A stretch of 64,000 nt of DNA from Tricholoma matsutake (Eukaryota > Basidiomycota > Agaricomycetes > Agaricales > Tricholomataceae): the NCBI GenBank assembly GCA_026075535.2, contig AP026546.1, positions 9,300,001 to 9,364,000 on the forward strand, in the 5' to 3' direction. Below the pieces are notes generated by a model. It was not told where the DNA came from, did no database searches, and saw nothing but the letters and a program-made list of their open reading frames with translations. This document shows positions 1 to 9,961 of the stretch, piece after piece; positions within the stretch are counted from its first letter, which is position 1, and the number at the start of each line of letters is the position of its first letter. The translations under genes were made by a program, and so were the position numbers.

Positions 1-2164
1 ACAGTTGATGGAACAGAGCCTGACTCAATCCTATGCATCATATCGATGTGATTTTGGCTGCCGCCCATGGCCACAAACAATGGCAACCCCCAGATTTCGA
101 CACTCAGTCAGCCGATTGCCTTAAAATGTTCAGCATAAGTGTGGTTAATCGGGACAATTTACAGGATTGAATAGGTTAGGCATAAATTGATTGTAAATTT
201 GCACTTTGCTGGATTCCACCTTGTTAAGTGACCATCAACAGTGCCTGTCCTCATGCCAATTGTTTCTCAACTCGATCCCCACCCTTCGCTGTTCTCTGCA
301 ACCTCAACACATGCTTGTTGCTCATTAGACCCACACACCCTTGGTTGCACAGAGAACATGGCTTTGCTCTTGCTTCAAAACCAGGCATACGCCTGGACAC
401 AAAATTTGCAAGATCTGCAGGTTTGGATCAGACATCATGAAGCTGGTTGAGGAAGGCACCATGACCCATGAAATGAGAGACGTGCAAGGTATGTGCTGCA
501 TTGACCGCTGACATATTGGTAGGGCTAACCTCTGCCAGCCTGCTGCCAGATTCAAGTGACACCTGGTAAGTATACCAAAGACACTGACTCCAATTTCAGA
601 TTGTTTAACCTCTATTGCAGGCTCCATGGTCATGTATGCCATCTCAAGCATCCAAGATAGTGCTGTCAGATGTATCTCAGACAATGCATCATCATTCGGA
701 CAGCTTTCGCAGCTTGGCTACTTCCCTGTTAGCATCTGTGCCACAATGATCCCTGCAACCCATGTGGCATAGGTCTATATGATGTTATTCAAACCCTGAG
801 CCACCCCTTACAACTGCCACATTCTACAGAAAAACATTACCTCTCTCTGCCCCTGCTCTCTGATTAACAGCGTGTTGCATTCCTGTGGAGATATACTCCT
901 GACATTATTGACTTTTTTGGAATACCTGGTTCAGTCTACTCTCTGGTGCATGTAAAAGGCTCTTCTACTATCTGGGTGGTCTCTAACTCAAGGGAACATG
1001 TATTACCATGAGATTACACCATTATCTCTGCACTATGTTGAGACATAAAGGCTCTGTATGCCTTGGGTGAGTGACTGTAACCTACCTGAATGTATTGACT
1101 CCTCCCCTCTCTTTTACAGACTCATAGCCCGCTCTAAAGTGGTATTTATACTTAACATACCTTGGTATATGTGTATATACAACCACTAGTGGTCCTCATC
1201 AGCTGGCATGGAGTAACAAGGAGAATAGGTGAGTAGTTGAAGATACTGTCTTTTAGGATGAAGTATTGACCATATGGACAACCTGTAGGTCATAAATGAA
1301 GGGTAATAGACTACTATAAATGCAAAGGAGAGCCTTTGGATGATAGGAACAGTGTGTGCTTCATGGTGAGTGAAGTTCACCTATGTTGATGGGAGGCCCA
1401 TGCCCTGGTGAGCCAGAACCTTCTCCCCCAACTATTTCCTCTATCTACACTCAATCTACATTATTGTTAGGCCTAGGAAACAAAGAAAGCGAACCTTTTG
1501 GTGCCACGGATCTCCCAGAGTAAGCATACTCCCTCCTGACTCCATATTCTCAATCCTGGCTATCCTAACAACTGTAGGGTCTTCATGGGGTCTATCAGAT
1601 CATTTATTAGGACCATTATATACTCTTTTTGTGTGGGGGAAGGCATAGGGATGCAGGTCAGTGACAGCCTCTCCCCCTCCCCATACAGGTGTCCTGTCAG
1701 AAAGCCCCTTGTTCCCAGCTTTCCCAATATCAATCTCCACCTCTACAGACACCCTTATACCCCTCTACACACACACCTTTGGCTGAAGAAAATGCACAAG
1801 CCCAGTAGATGGTACCTGTCTCATACTTCCCTCACTTCTCCCCATTCCCCTCCTTCCCACTTCATGAAGCTCCCTTCCTCTGTCATGTATATATTATATA
1901 TATAATTATATAGCCCTGTACATGTAGTTGAGCCCCTCAATGAAAAGAAGAGACCCCTCCTCTTCCCCTTATGAAGGGAGAATGTTGGTTTACAAGCTTA
2001 ATATAGGTGAAAAAGCGAAAATATGTGTTTATTAACACTATATATACATGTAAAAGTGTTATATACACCAAAAAGTGAAGGAAAATGTTGGAGAATGAGT
2101 GGAATAGTGTGTTCATCATTGGGGATGATGAGTGCATGGTTAGCTTGATCAACTGTGGGAGACC
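1..2164. other. No recognisable gene
   Basis: No open reading frame in this stretch resembles a family I know. A possible spliced fragment lies around 560-770 on the plus strand: a GTAAGT donor near 566, an acceptor at about 620, then an open frame of roughly 50 codons beginning near GSMVMYAIS. It has no start, no partner exons and no recognised motif. Around 1880-1910 there is an AT-rich TATATA run. The stretch may be decayed mobile DNA, but I cannot assign it. Confidence 0.5.
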
Positions 2165-2680
2165 GTGATCTGTAGGGCACGGCACAGGTAACCCTTGGGT
2201 ATATTTTCTTATACCCCTACCCGTACCCATGAACACTGTATCCACATGGGTAGGGGTATGGTGTTACCGTGAGTTTCTGTGGGTTAACCATGGTTATTCA
2301 CGTGTTTCAGCATGAATAGGTATTTTAATAATCTAATTACACTAAATTAATATACAGAAAGTGACCCCCCTCTCGCGTTTGGAGCAAGGGAGGGGGGTGG
2401 TGCCTGTAGTCGCCGAGAACAGAATGAGTAACCCCCCCACTCGCATTTGCAGTGAGAGAGGGGGGGGGTGCTGCCTGTAGTCATTGATCCCCATTTCCAC
2501 CCCATGAGCAGTTGCTCGTGGTGGCAGTTGGGTCCTCGGGTCCTCCTCCTGGTCATCATTGTCATTCCACCCACTATCCACCCCACGAGCAGTTGTGGGG
2601 TGGGTGGTGTGCCATCGTGACGTGGCAGCATTGGCATGGGGTCATTCCATGTGAGCTCCTTGTTCCAAGGGAATTCCAAC

Positions 2681-2781
2681 CTAGGAAATGAAAGAAACAA
2701 AATAGTTAGTTTACAAAAAAAGAAACGAATGAAAAAAAAACTTACCATGGGACCAAACAACACAATCACGTCATTTGGGCC
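2681..2781 (-). other. P1 palindrome plus predicted intron (C1, second module)
   Basis: A second, less perfect P1 palindrome at 2751-2781 is followed on the minus strand by GTAAGT (2745-2740), CTAAC, and a TTTCCTAG acceptor at 2681, giving a 65-nt predicted intron. It lies about 70 nt downstream of the first module's acceptor, so C1 has two palindrome-intron units in series. C3 repeats this two-unit layout. Confidence 0.7.
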
Positions 2782-2850
2782 TGGGTGACATGGCACTGTT
2801 GGGTGTGTGTTGTTAGCTGTCATCGTCCCTTGTTATCTGTAGCTTAGAAC

Positions 2851-2951
2851 CTGAAAAAGAAGAAACATAATCAGTTAGTTTACAAAAAACAAGAAATGAA
2901 ACACAAAAAAACTTACTATAGGCCCAAACGACGATTCGCGTCGTTTGGGCC
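2851..2951 (-). other. P1 palindrome plus predicted intron (C1, first module)
   Basis: The palindrome at 2921-2951 has arms GGCCCAAACGACG and CGTCGTTTGGGCC. Four bases downstream on the minus strand is a GTAAGT donor at 2916-2911. A CTAAC branch-like site lies at 2878-2874 and a TTTTTCAG acceptor closes the 66-nt predicted intron at 2851. This is the cleanest P1 example in the window. Confidence 0.75.
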
Positions 2952-3200
2952 ATGCTATGGTGGTGGTTGGATCATCCTATAGTTTAGAATTAGACGTGTC
3001 ATGAGTATTCAACAAGGTCAGATGATTACTCACCTGACCAAAATCTGGGTACTGGCATACCCGCACATACCCGTAACACCATGGAAAAGGGTACAGTGTT
3101 GCCTGGGTATGGCAATCCCATACCCATACCCATACCCATGCATACCCGTAACCGGAAACACACGGTGTTACCCGTACCCGTGCCGTGCCCTAGTGATCTG

Positions 3201-4324
3201 TTGATGATCGGAGCGGTGGGAAGGTGCCGTGCACAATGCCGCACATGCCCGAAGCTATAGCTTATGTGAGCACAGTACATAGGCTTACCTAAGTTACCTT
3301 TGAAAGTTAGAAATAAGCATTTGGGGAGGAATTAATACCGGTGTTGGGTATTAACGACATCGAGCCTAGCAATACTTAGTCACGAGCATGATGCCTCACT
3401 ACTATCACCATTAGGCTCTTACTGTGGGAAGGTCAGGTGGTTTGGCAACGGCTCTCGTTCTATAAATAGAACTCGGAATCATGTCCTCTGATGCAGCTGT
3501 ACGTGCATCAGCCCTGCCAGGGTCTAAGTAGTACTGGTGTCTCTCTATCCCCTTCTATTTTACTGGCCGGCACCTATTGCCCAAAGACATCGGACCTCCA
3601 GCCTCATGCAAGCCTCGTGTATTCCTTCGATTGCGAAAGTCAGCTCATTTTTGCTATTTTCGGGATAATTATACCATGGTGTGTCAGTGGTTTCATGGAC
3701 GTTGGTGATAGCTGAAGGTACACATTGACATTCTTGACTGCACTTGAACGGTCAGTCGCGTTATATGCTATGTAGTTGACTAGGTCATACATTACCGAGA
3801 GTTTCAAATGCATGCCTGGGTAGGTGGTTAGAGCACTTTGAAGCGGAATCAAGATACAACGTCCACGCCTACCATGATACTGCGCCTACTAAGGATTACT
3901 TATCTTCGCTTTATCCTCGGAACATGGAGTCTGGACTCTGGAGGTGATTGCGACCGCTGACATCGTCAGCTCAGGTGTTGTCTACGCTCATTTTGAGGAG
4001 ATGAGAAAGGAACTCGTGTAAGTACTATGTCGATAACGCGGCGTAGATGCCCGTTTTATCTCTTCTATCACCATATGAACCCTCGTGGTGCTTTTAACAT
4101 CACCCCAAACTGTGGAATGCGCAGCCTAGGACCACTCTGGAATCGTGTTATGGGAAGTTAATACTAATGCTTCGAATCAGAACATGCAAGAAGATGGCAT
4201 TCTGACCTAGTGAGTGTGAAATCATGATGGGAGGCCTGGATGTTCGAAGCTGTTCATGGCGCCTATGTCTGCTCATTTAATATCCGTCTGTGGCACACTC
4301 AAAGCCCCAGAGAGCATCACCACG
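3201..4324. other. Upstream region of the dynamin-like gene
   Basis: I see no coding region here. The stretch lies between element C1 and the ATG of the dynamin-like gene, and its base composition and lack of low-complexity repeats resemble the host gene rather than the mobile DNA. It probably holds the promoter and 5' leader. A TATA-like TATAAATA lies at about 3460, too far upstream to be assigned to the gene with confidence. Confidence 0.45.
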
Positions 4325-7117
4325 ATGTCCACCAGTCGAAACTCAAGCTCTCCTGCGAATGACGACCCAAGCGACAGGGGTTCAGAAGATGATACAATCT
4401 CCTCCACGGAGTACGCACTCCGGTGCAGAGAGTTCCTTCAATTTCTCAAGGATCTTAACAATCTTGGGTACGCGCCGTGGACCTAAGCCTATCAATTTAT
4501 GCTCAGTCCTCCCAAGCACAGATAAGTATTTTGATATGCCTCGTATAACTGTCATCGGTGGCCAATCAGGTGCGTAAATAAAGTTTCGGTTGAAAGAATT
4601 CCTAGATGATATGATATTCCAGCCGGAAAGAGTTCCTTAGTTGAAGCAGTAAGCGGGGTAAGCCTATTGTTTTGCATCTGCTTCGAGAGACTAGGTTAAT
4701 TAATCTCCTCCAGATCAACGTTCCACGAGATAGCGGAACTTGTACACGGTACTGTTGCTTCCCCCTCTTGAACATGCGCCGCTAATTCCTGATGTTCATC
4801 GAAAGGTGTCCAATGGAATGTTCAATGTCAAGTAATGCAGACGCCTGGTCTTGTCAAATAACTTTACGCTACTCAGTGGATGGTAATGGACGTAACCTCG
4901 CAATCCCAGAACGTGCTCTCTTCGGCCCACCCATCAGAGACAAGGAATCAATGGAGCTGTGGCTCCGCCGGGCTCAGGCAGCGATACTCAGCCCACATAT
5001 GGAGCATGGAGATTTTCACGACAAAACTTTAGAGGATTTGCAGGAGGCGATGAGGACCGATCTCAATGTTCTCCCGTTTTCGAAGAACGTGATCCAGGTC
5101 GAGGTCGAGGATCCAGATCTCACAGACCTCTCCTTTATTGATCTCCCTGGTGAGATGTGCTCTTCTTTTTTTGTGATCCTCATCATTTAACTATTGTCTT
5201 TCGGAATCGGATAACAGGCTTGATTCAAAACTCCGATGCCAACATTATCAACTTGGTACGAGAATTAGTGGAGTCACACATAAGCGGCCAAAATACCTTA
5301 ATTCTAGTCGCGATTCCTATGAGCGGTGAGTACTTGAGTCGATACAATCTCTCTGCTTTACTAAACGAAGCTGAACCAGATGATATGGAGAACCAACAAG
5401 CCGTGCGCCTTGCGAAAGAGGCTGACCCATCTGGAGAGCGAACTATCGGTGGGCGTGAAATGTCTGCCTTACAGAATCCAAAACTAAACACACATTAGGC
5501 GTCTTAACAAAGCCGGATACACTCCCGCCGGGTGCTTCTGGCTCCAGGAAGAGATGGGCGGACATCATCGAAGGCCGCCAACATCCATTGAAGCATGGAT
5601 ACTATTGTGTTCGTCTTCCAGATGACGATGAGCGTGCTCGCAGGATTTCTCGTACGGAATCAACCAAGATCGCCAGGGAGTTCTTTAAAAGCACTCCACC
5701 TTGGAATAAAATCAGTCGCCATCGCTTTGGGGTTCATAACCTTATCTCAGACCTGAGCTTGATTCTCGTTGGCCTCATCGAAAAGAAGTAAGCAAGCCCC
5801 CTTCACTCTACCAGGCCGTTCTTTGAAGGACGTTCAGTTTACCAGCGTTAAAGAACACGATTGACGAACAGCTTCGGACGTGCCATGACAGCCTCAGCGA
5901 ACTTCCCACCCCTCTCACAACTGATCCGTCGACCGAGTTTCTTCTCCGCGTAACAAAGTTCTGCACGGATTTTCATTCAGCAGTCCTTGGCGAGGACCAC
6001 AGGACACTTGTTCAGCATAATAGACAGCAATACAGCCAACTCAAATCTGACATTTACAGAACATGCCCGGATTTTAGGCCATTTGGAGACTCCACTACGT
6101 ATCATGACCCAGACCTTGAAGGGCCTGCAGGATATTCAAGGCCGCCTCTCGATCTGGAAGATGTTCAGAAGGTCATAAACGAGTGAGTTGCATTATTGCG
6201 CTGGAGAGTCCTACACTAACCTCATTTTCGACGCAGTTCCATCGGGTGGGAGTTACCAGGTTATGTCCCATTCCACGCAACGGCGAAGCTCATCCTTGAG
6301 ATTACTGAGCAATGGAAAACGCCCTCACATGCGTGTTTTAAGAACGTTTTTGATTCCTCTTCACATTTTGTTGACGAACTGGCCACACGTCATTTTCACC
6401 GGTTCAAGGCTCTTGAAGCACACGTAAAGTCAGGTCTATTTCAGCGCACCTATTCCTTAACGCTCAATGCTGCACTTTCTTTTGTAAGATCCGTGGTTCA
6501 TATAGAACTCGAGAAACTAAATGCCAGTGCCCTTCAAGCTGTTGATAAGGCGCTTCAGCTGGAACGATATCCAGTATATACCCAGAACACAGACTTCTTC
6601 GCGACTGAAAAGCGAAAATGGTCCGAATTGTACACTGATGTCCGACGACGTCCTTGGCTGTACCCCATCAATACCGCCAATGCTAGTGATGTCTCTGATG
6701 ATGGCAAAGACGAAGTAGTTGCGGGGGACACATTCAAGTTTGAGCAGGCTTTATCCGTGATGGCGAATGTGCGGGCATTCTTCGAGGTCATATACAAGGT
6801 AACCTTTTCAAAATGACCCTTCAGTCCCGAGCTGCCAAGGATTAATGAGTTTGTTTGTCTAGCGAATCGTCGACTCTATTCCTTTGGTCATCGAGCATGA
6901 ATTCCTTCAAATTGCTATGACTAATTTTCGAGCGAGCCTTTTCGAGAGTCTGCCCAAGGGCCATGATGCATCAGAACGAACGAAGGCCTTGTTAAGTGAA
7001 GATCCAGTCGTTGCCAGGGAACGGTCGTCCCTGGAGGGCAAAGGGGATCGTTTAACCCAGATAAAACTTAGGTTGGACGAATTCCACAGGAAAGTGGGCA
7101 GACTGCTTGGGTCCTGA
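4325..7117 (+). CDS. Dynamin-family GTPase, 11 exons, complete
   Basis: This is a large membrane-remodelling GTPase of the dynamin superfamily. I predict exons 4325-4467, 4517-4569, 4623-4657, 4714-4748, 4806-5149, 5218-5325, 5371-5448, 5499-5787, 5838-6182, 6237-6798 and 6863-7117. Phases agree throughout and give 748 residues. GTPase motifs are all visible: G1 GGQSAGKSS, a threonine in the SGTCTR loop (G2), DLPG (G3) and TKPD (G4). A stalk region follows, and the last exon (from RIVDSIPLVIEHEFLQIA to LGS) has the character of a GTPase effector domain. There is no sign of a PH or proline-rich domain, so it resembles the Mx/fungal dynamin-like proteins more than classical endocytic dynamin. 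The start was chosen at MSTSRNSSS because it opens directly onto the domain; an ATG at 4256 in the same frame is an alternative. No stop or frameshift was found. It is the only intact cellular gene in the window. Confidence 0.93.
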
Positions 7118-7468
7118 TTCATCTGATCTCGTAGTCTGCATTTCCTCGCCATACTTATGGTCGCACTCATTATACTTATCTGAGTTTGAGTTCAATGTAA
7201 AATATTATTTGATAACCGGGTAGCGCGCCGGCGGAGCGGCGGCAAAGCCCACTGCTTTCGTAGTGCAAACAATGGCAAATGAGAGCACGTTATGTAGTTT
7301 GGCCTTTCTGTTTGGATAGGGAATGTATGCTTCAGATCTATCTAAAAAGAAGGATTAAAAGAAGATTGTTGTCAACGCTTTTATCACATGCCAAGCAATG
7401 AATGTGCCAGTGTTACGGTGTAGCTACTGCCAGTTACTGGACTTCAAGTTGTGAGAGGTTAGAAGAGC
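7118..7468. other. 3' flank of the dynamin-like gene
   Basis: No gene is visible. It presumably contains the 3' untranslated region and polyadenylation signals of the upstream gene. A short GC-rich patch (about 7222-7248) stands out from AT-richer surroundings but forms no feature I can name. Confidence 0.4.
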
Positions 7469-7852
7469 CTAGTAGTATACGCTGCCGGAGCGAAACAATT
7501 GACTTATTTTATTTTTCAAATCATCAGATACAGTGGATGGCCAATTTCTTTCGATTTCGGCTTGTCTTGAATTTGTCGGTGGAAATCTGCGAGACTGTGC
7601 TTGCATCACAGATGTTTTCCCTTTCTGGAGTTGATTAATGTACTTCTTTAAAGTTCGACGGAGAACATTAAATGATGCGTTGGTGTCATGCTCTATGTTA
7701 TACAACTGAAGTAATCTGCACAAGGGACATCGACATATGTTATTGCTCAGTTGTGTCAAAAAGAACACGCGCATATCATCATCATTATCAGGCATCTGTG
7801 CATCAGCAAAATCAAGGATCGACTTATTTGGCTTATTTGGCTTAAACCCCAA
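7469..7852 (-). CDS. Hypothetical protein fragment, 127 codons
   Basis: The open frame contains a compact, well-behaved sequence (motifs SILDFADAQMPDNDD, DICRCPLCRLLQLYNI with I read as N at one site, HDTNASFNVLRRTLKKYINQL). It looks like real coding sequence rather than a shadow: the paired cysteines (CRCPLC) and a long basic helix are coherent. I do not recognise the family. Its first ten or so codons are made of the CTTATTTGGCTTA repeats at 7816-7850, so the true amino end was probably displaced by insertion of that repeat element. It may be the last exon of a larger, now truncated gene. Confidence 0.45.
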   Translation of the reverse strand: MGFKPNKPNKSILDFADAQMPDNDDDMRVFFLTQLSNNICRCPLCRLLQLYNIEHDTNASFNVLRRTLKKYINQLQKGKTSVMQAQSRRFPPTNSRQAEIERNWPSTVSDDLKNKISQLFRSGSVYY

Positions 7853-8202
7853 TTAAGGGAATTAAGGGGAATTAAGGAAAATAAGTTCATTTTTTCCCTT
7901 AAAACTGATAACCGTTAAGCAGATATAATCAACCAAGCGGTATAAGCAACATGTAAGCAAATTAAGGCCGTAAGGAGCGTGTAATCCCTTAAGGCCTTAA
8001 GGACTTTTTCGAATTTTCTTCCAAGTCCCTCTCGGCATTTCCCGAAAATGGAAATTCAAACTCAGCATCACCGACGTCACACGTTGTTTGTGTTCAATCC
8101 ACCGCTTCCGCTCCACACCTCTACACCATATCCATGCCAGCCAGAGCCACTAGTGACTGCAAACAAGATTCATATTCTATGTATGTTGTAACAATGAGAC
8201 AG

Positions 8203-8637
8203 TGCCAAGACTATAAGGGCAACCTAAGCCTCTAGCAAAGGGAAATCCGAAGTTAAAATTATGCTACATAATACAGGGATTGGGGGCGCACCTAGCAAAG
8301 GGAAATCCGAAGAGAAAACTCTCAGGATCCCCTTGCTGATGCCCAGTATATGTGAAGACGACAAAAATCAAATATAACCTAAAAATAGAAAAAGGCGGAG
8401 ATAGGTGGATCAAGGCCGCCGAATGACATCATACCAAGGGGTATGTGTCAGAAGGGGTACTCCACCTCTAAATATAAAAGTGTCAACATGTACAAACATG
8501 ATAGCAAGGGAAAATTAGTAATAAAATCCGGAAAAATCATAGAAAATGAAGAATAGAAGGAAATGAGGTGGGGAAAAATATAGGACGAACATAAAAAATA
8601 GGAAAAACACACAGGGCACCCCCCTAGTCCCCTTACA
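8203..8637 (-). repeat. LTR of the G2 Gypsy family, inverted
   Basis: Read on the minus strand, this begins TGTAAGGGGACTAGGGGG and closely matches the sequence that starts at 29127, directly after the polypurine tract of Gypsy G2. It has TG...CA ends and is about 435 bp long. No internal retroelement sequence adjoins it, so it is a solo LTR or a recombination product. Target duplications are not clear: flanks are GACAG and AAGAC. Confidence 0.75.
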
Positions 8638-9520
8638 AAGACACCCATGCCTAGGACAACGACCCAGGATGGGATCAGGAGAACCCACCGCTGCAAACCC
8701 CTGCTCGCAGGGTGGATGGAGGGACAAATGATGAAGATGAAGATGAACCACGAGGGGGAGAGGATGACGACGACAAACAATGAACCGCTACCACAGCACC
8801 TCTAACCACCACGGCGAACAACTGCTCATGGGGTACAAATGGGGAGCAACAAGACAGGATGACAATGCCAGGGGACTGGGATGGAGAGGGGTACAAATGA
8901 CGCATGCGGTGAGGAGGAAGAGAATGGTGATGGGGCCAAAAAAAACATCAAAAGGTGAGTTTTTTTTCTTTCCCCTTTTCTAATTTCATTTCCTTGTGGC
9001 TAACAACAAAAATTTTAGGTAGTGATTTTACTATTGACAACAATGACAGGCGCCCCCTGATCGACCCCCCACTACTGCTACGAGCCCCTGTTCGTGGGGT
9101 GGTTAGGTGGTAGCACGACCATATGCCCACGAGGAAGGCCACAAGGAAGATGGGGTGACATGACAGCAGCACCCGCCATAGCAGGTACCACGATGCAAGG
9201 AATGCAGCCACCCCTCCCCCCCCGTCATCTCCCTCACAGCGAGATGGGGTTTTTCACTTTGTAGCATTGAGACGGCATGACGCCCAACCAGGACACCATA
9301 ACGACGAACAGCATGCCACCAGCCACCAGCCTTGCGAGCAACTGCTCGGGTGGATTGCGGGTGGAATGACGATGATGACAAGGCCGCCATGATGATGGGG
9401 GAGCAGCAATGATTGGGGGCGAAGGGGAGCATTTAGGACAGTGAAAAGGGGTGTCGAGTGGGGGTTGGGTAAACACATGGGAACGACGGGAGCAGGGATG
9501 AAACCGTAGTCAGCGATGTG
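8638..9520 (+). repeat. Palindrome-cargo sequence without recognised ends
   Basis: This stretch resembles the interior of the C and D elements. It has several P2-type palindromes built on GAGCAG/CTGCTC (about 8696-8715, 9078-9104, 9336-9354) and a predicted intron at 8955-9018. Terminal inverted repeats were not found, so it is either a truncated C/D element or a third carrier. Many short antisense and sense frames occur, but none is conserved with the other copies. Confidence 0.5.
8955..9018 (+). other. Predicted intron of the palindrome cargo
   Basis: GTGAGT followed by a long T-rich run, GGCTAACAAC, and an ATTTTAG acceptor give a 64-nt intron-like sequence. The expected P1 palindrome upstream is degenerate; only a GGGGCCAAA half at about 8933 remains. 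It is placed by analogy with the better modules. Confidence 0.5.
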
Positions 9521-9961
9521 CTTATATATATATATTATTCTTATTTTTTTGCTTAAACTGCTGCTTAAGTTTCCTTATTGACATGGCTAGGCAGCCCCCT
9601 AAGAGCCCAAAAGCGGTTTAAGAAGTGATATAAGCATGAATAAGGGGAATTTTGCTTAATTCAGGAAACAACCCTACTTATTCCAAGCAGAATTTCCTTA
9701 ACAGCCATTTGCTTAATCTTCCTTAATTTCCACTTTAAGTGCAATAAGGAGACATTAAGCATAATAAGTTAGTGTCGGATTTTCCTGATGTGTCAGCTCC
9801 TTTGGGCAATTGTCTCATAGTTTAGCACATGCGGGAGGTAGCATAACTTGAAATCGAGAACATGCTTTTTCACTGATGTGCACCATAATTGTATTTTTAA
9901 TTTCATCCAGCATCCCAAGAGGGGATAGTCCATGGCTAGCAGCCATAGCTCAGATCTAGTT

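Larger units (their letters stand above)
2173..3192 (-). mobile_element. C1: non-autonomous hAT-type element with palindrome cargo
   Basis: The element begins TAGGGCACGGCACAGGTAAC and ends with the inverse of that (GTGCCGTGCCCTA). It is flanked by a perfect 8-bp direct repeat, GTGATCTG, at 2165-2172 and 3193-3200, as expected of hAT transposition. Subterminal sequence is rich in CCCATACCC/GGGTATGGG repeats. No transposase is encoded, so it must move in trans. The interior carries, read on the minus strand, two P1 palindromes each followed by a predicted intron, then P2 palindromes (for example 2502-2521) and two P3 palindromes (about 2365-2396 and 2432-2467). Related elements are C2 (21054-21600) and C3 (56527-57587). 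Boundaries are secure; function of the cargo is unknown. Confidence 0.9.
7816..9780. repeat. Possible TIR element with CTTATT/GCTTAA ends
   Basis: The left end (about 7816-8000) and the right end (about 9530-9780) are both rich in CTTATTxxGCTTAA and TTAAGG motifs, in inverted orientation to each other. They could be the terminal and subterminal repeats of one element whose centre received an LTR (8203-8637) and palindrome cargo (8638-9520). I found no convincing target duplication, so the boundaries and the unity of the element are uncertain. Confidence 0.35.

Noticed and set aside
325..684. 119-codon minus-strand ORF as a gene
   Set aside because: The composition is not convincing, it resembles no family I know, and it overlaps a possible plus-strand exon.
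2347..2823. 158-codon minus-strand ORF as a protein gene
   Set aside because: It runs straight through a predicted intron and the palindromes of C1, and the frame is not kept in C3 or the D elements.
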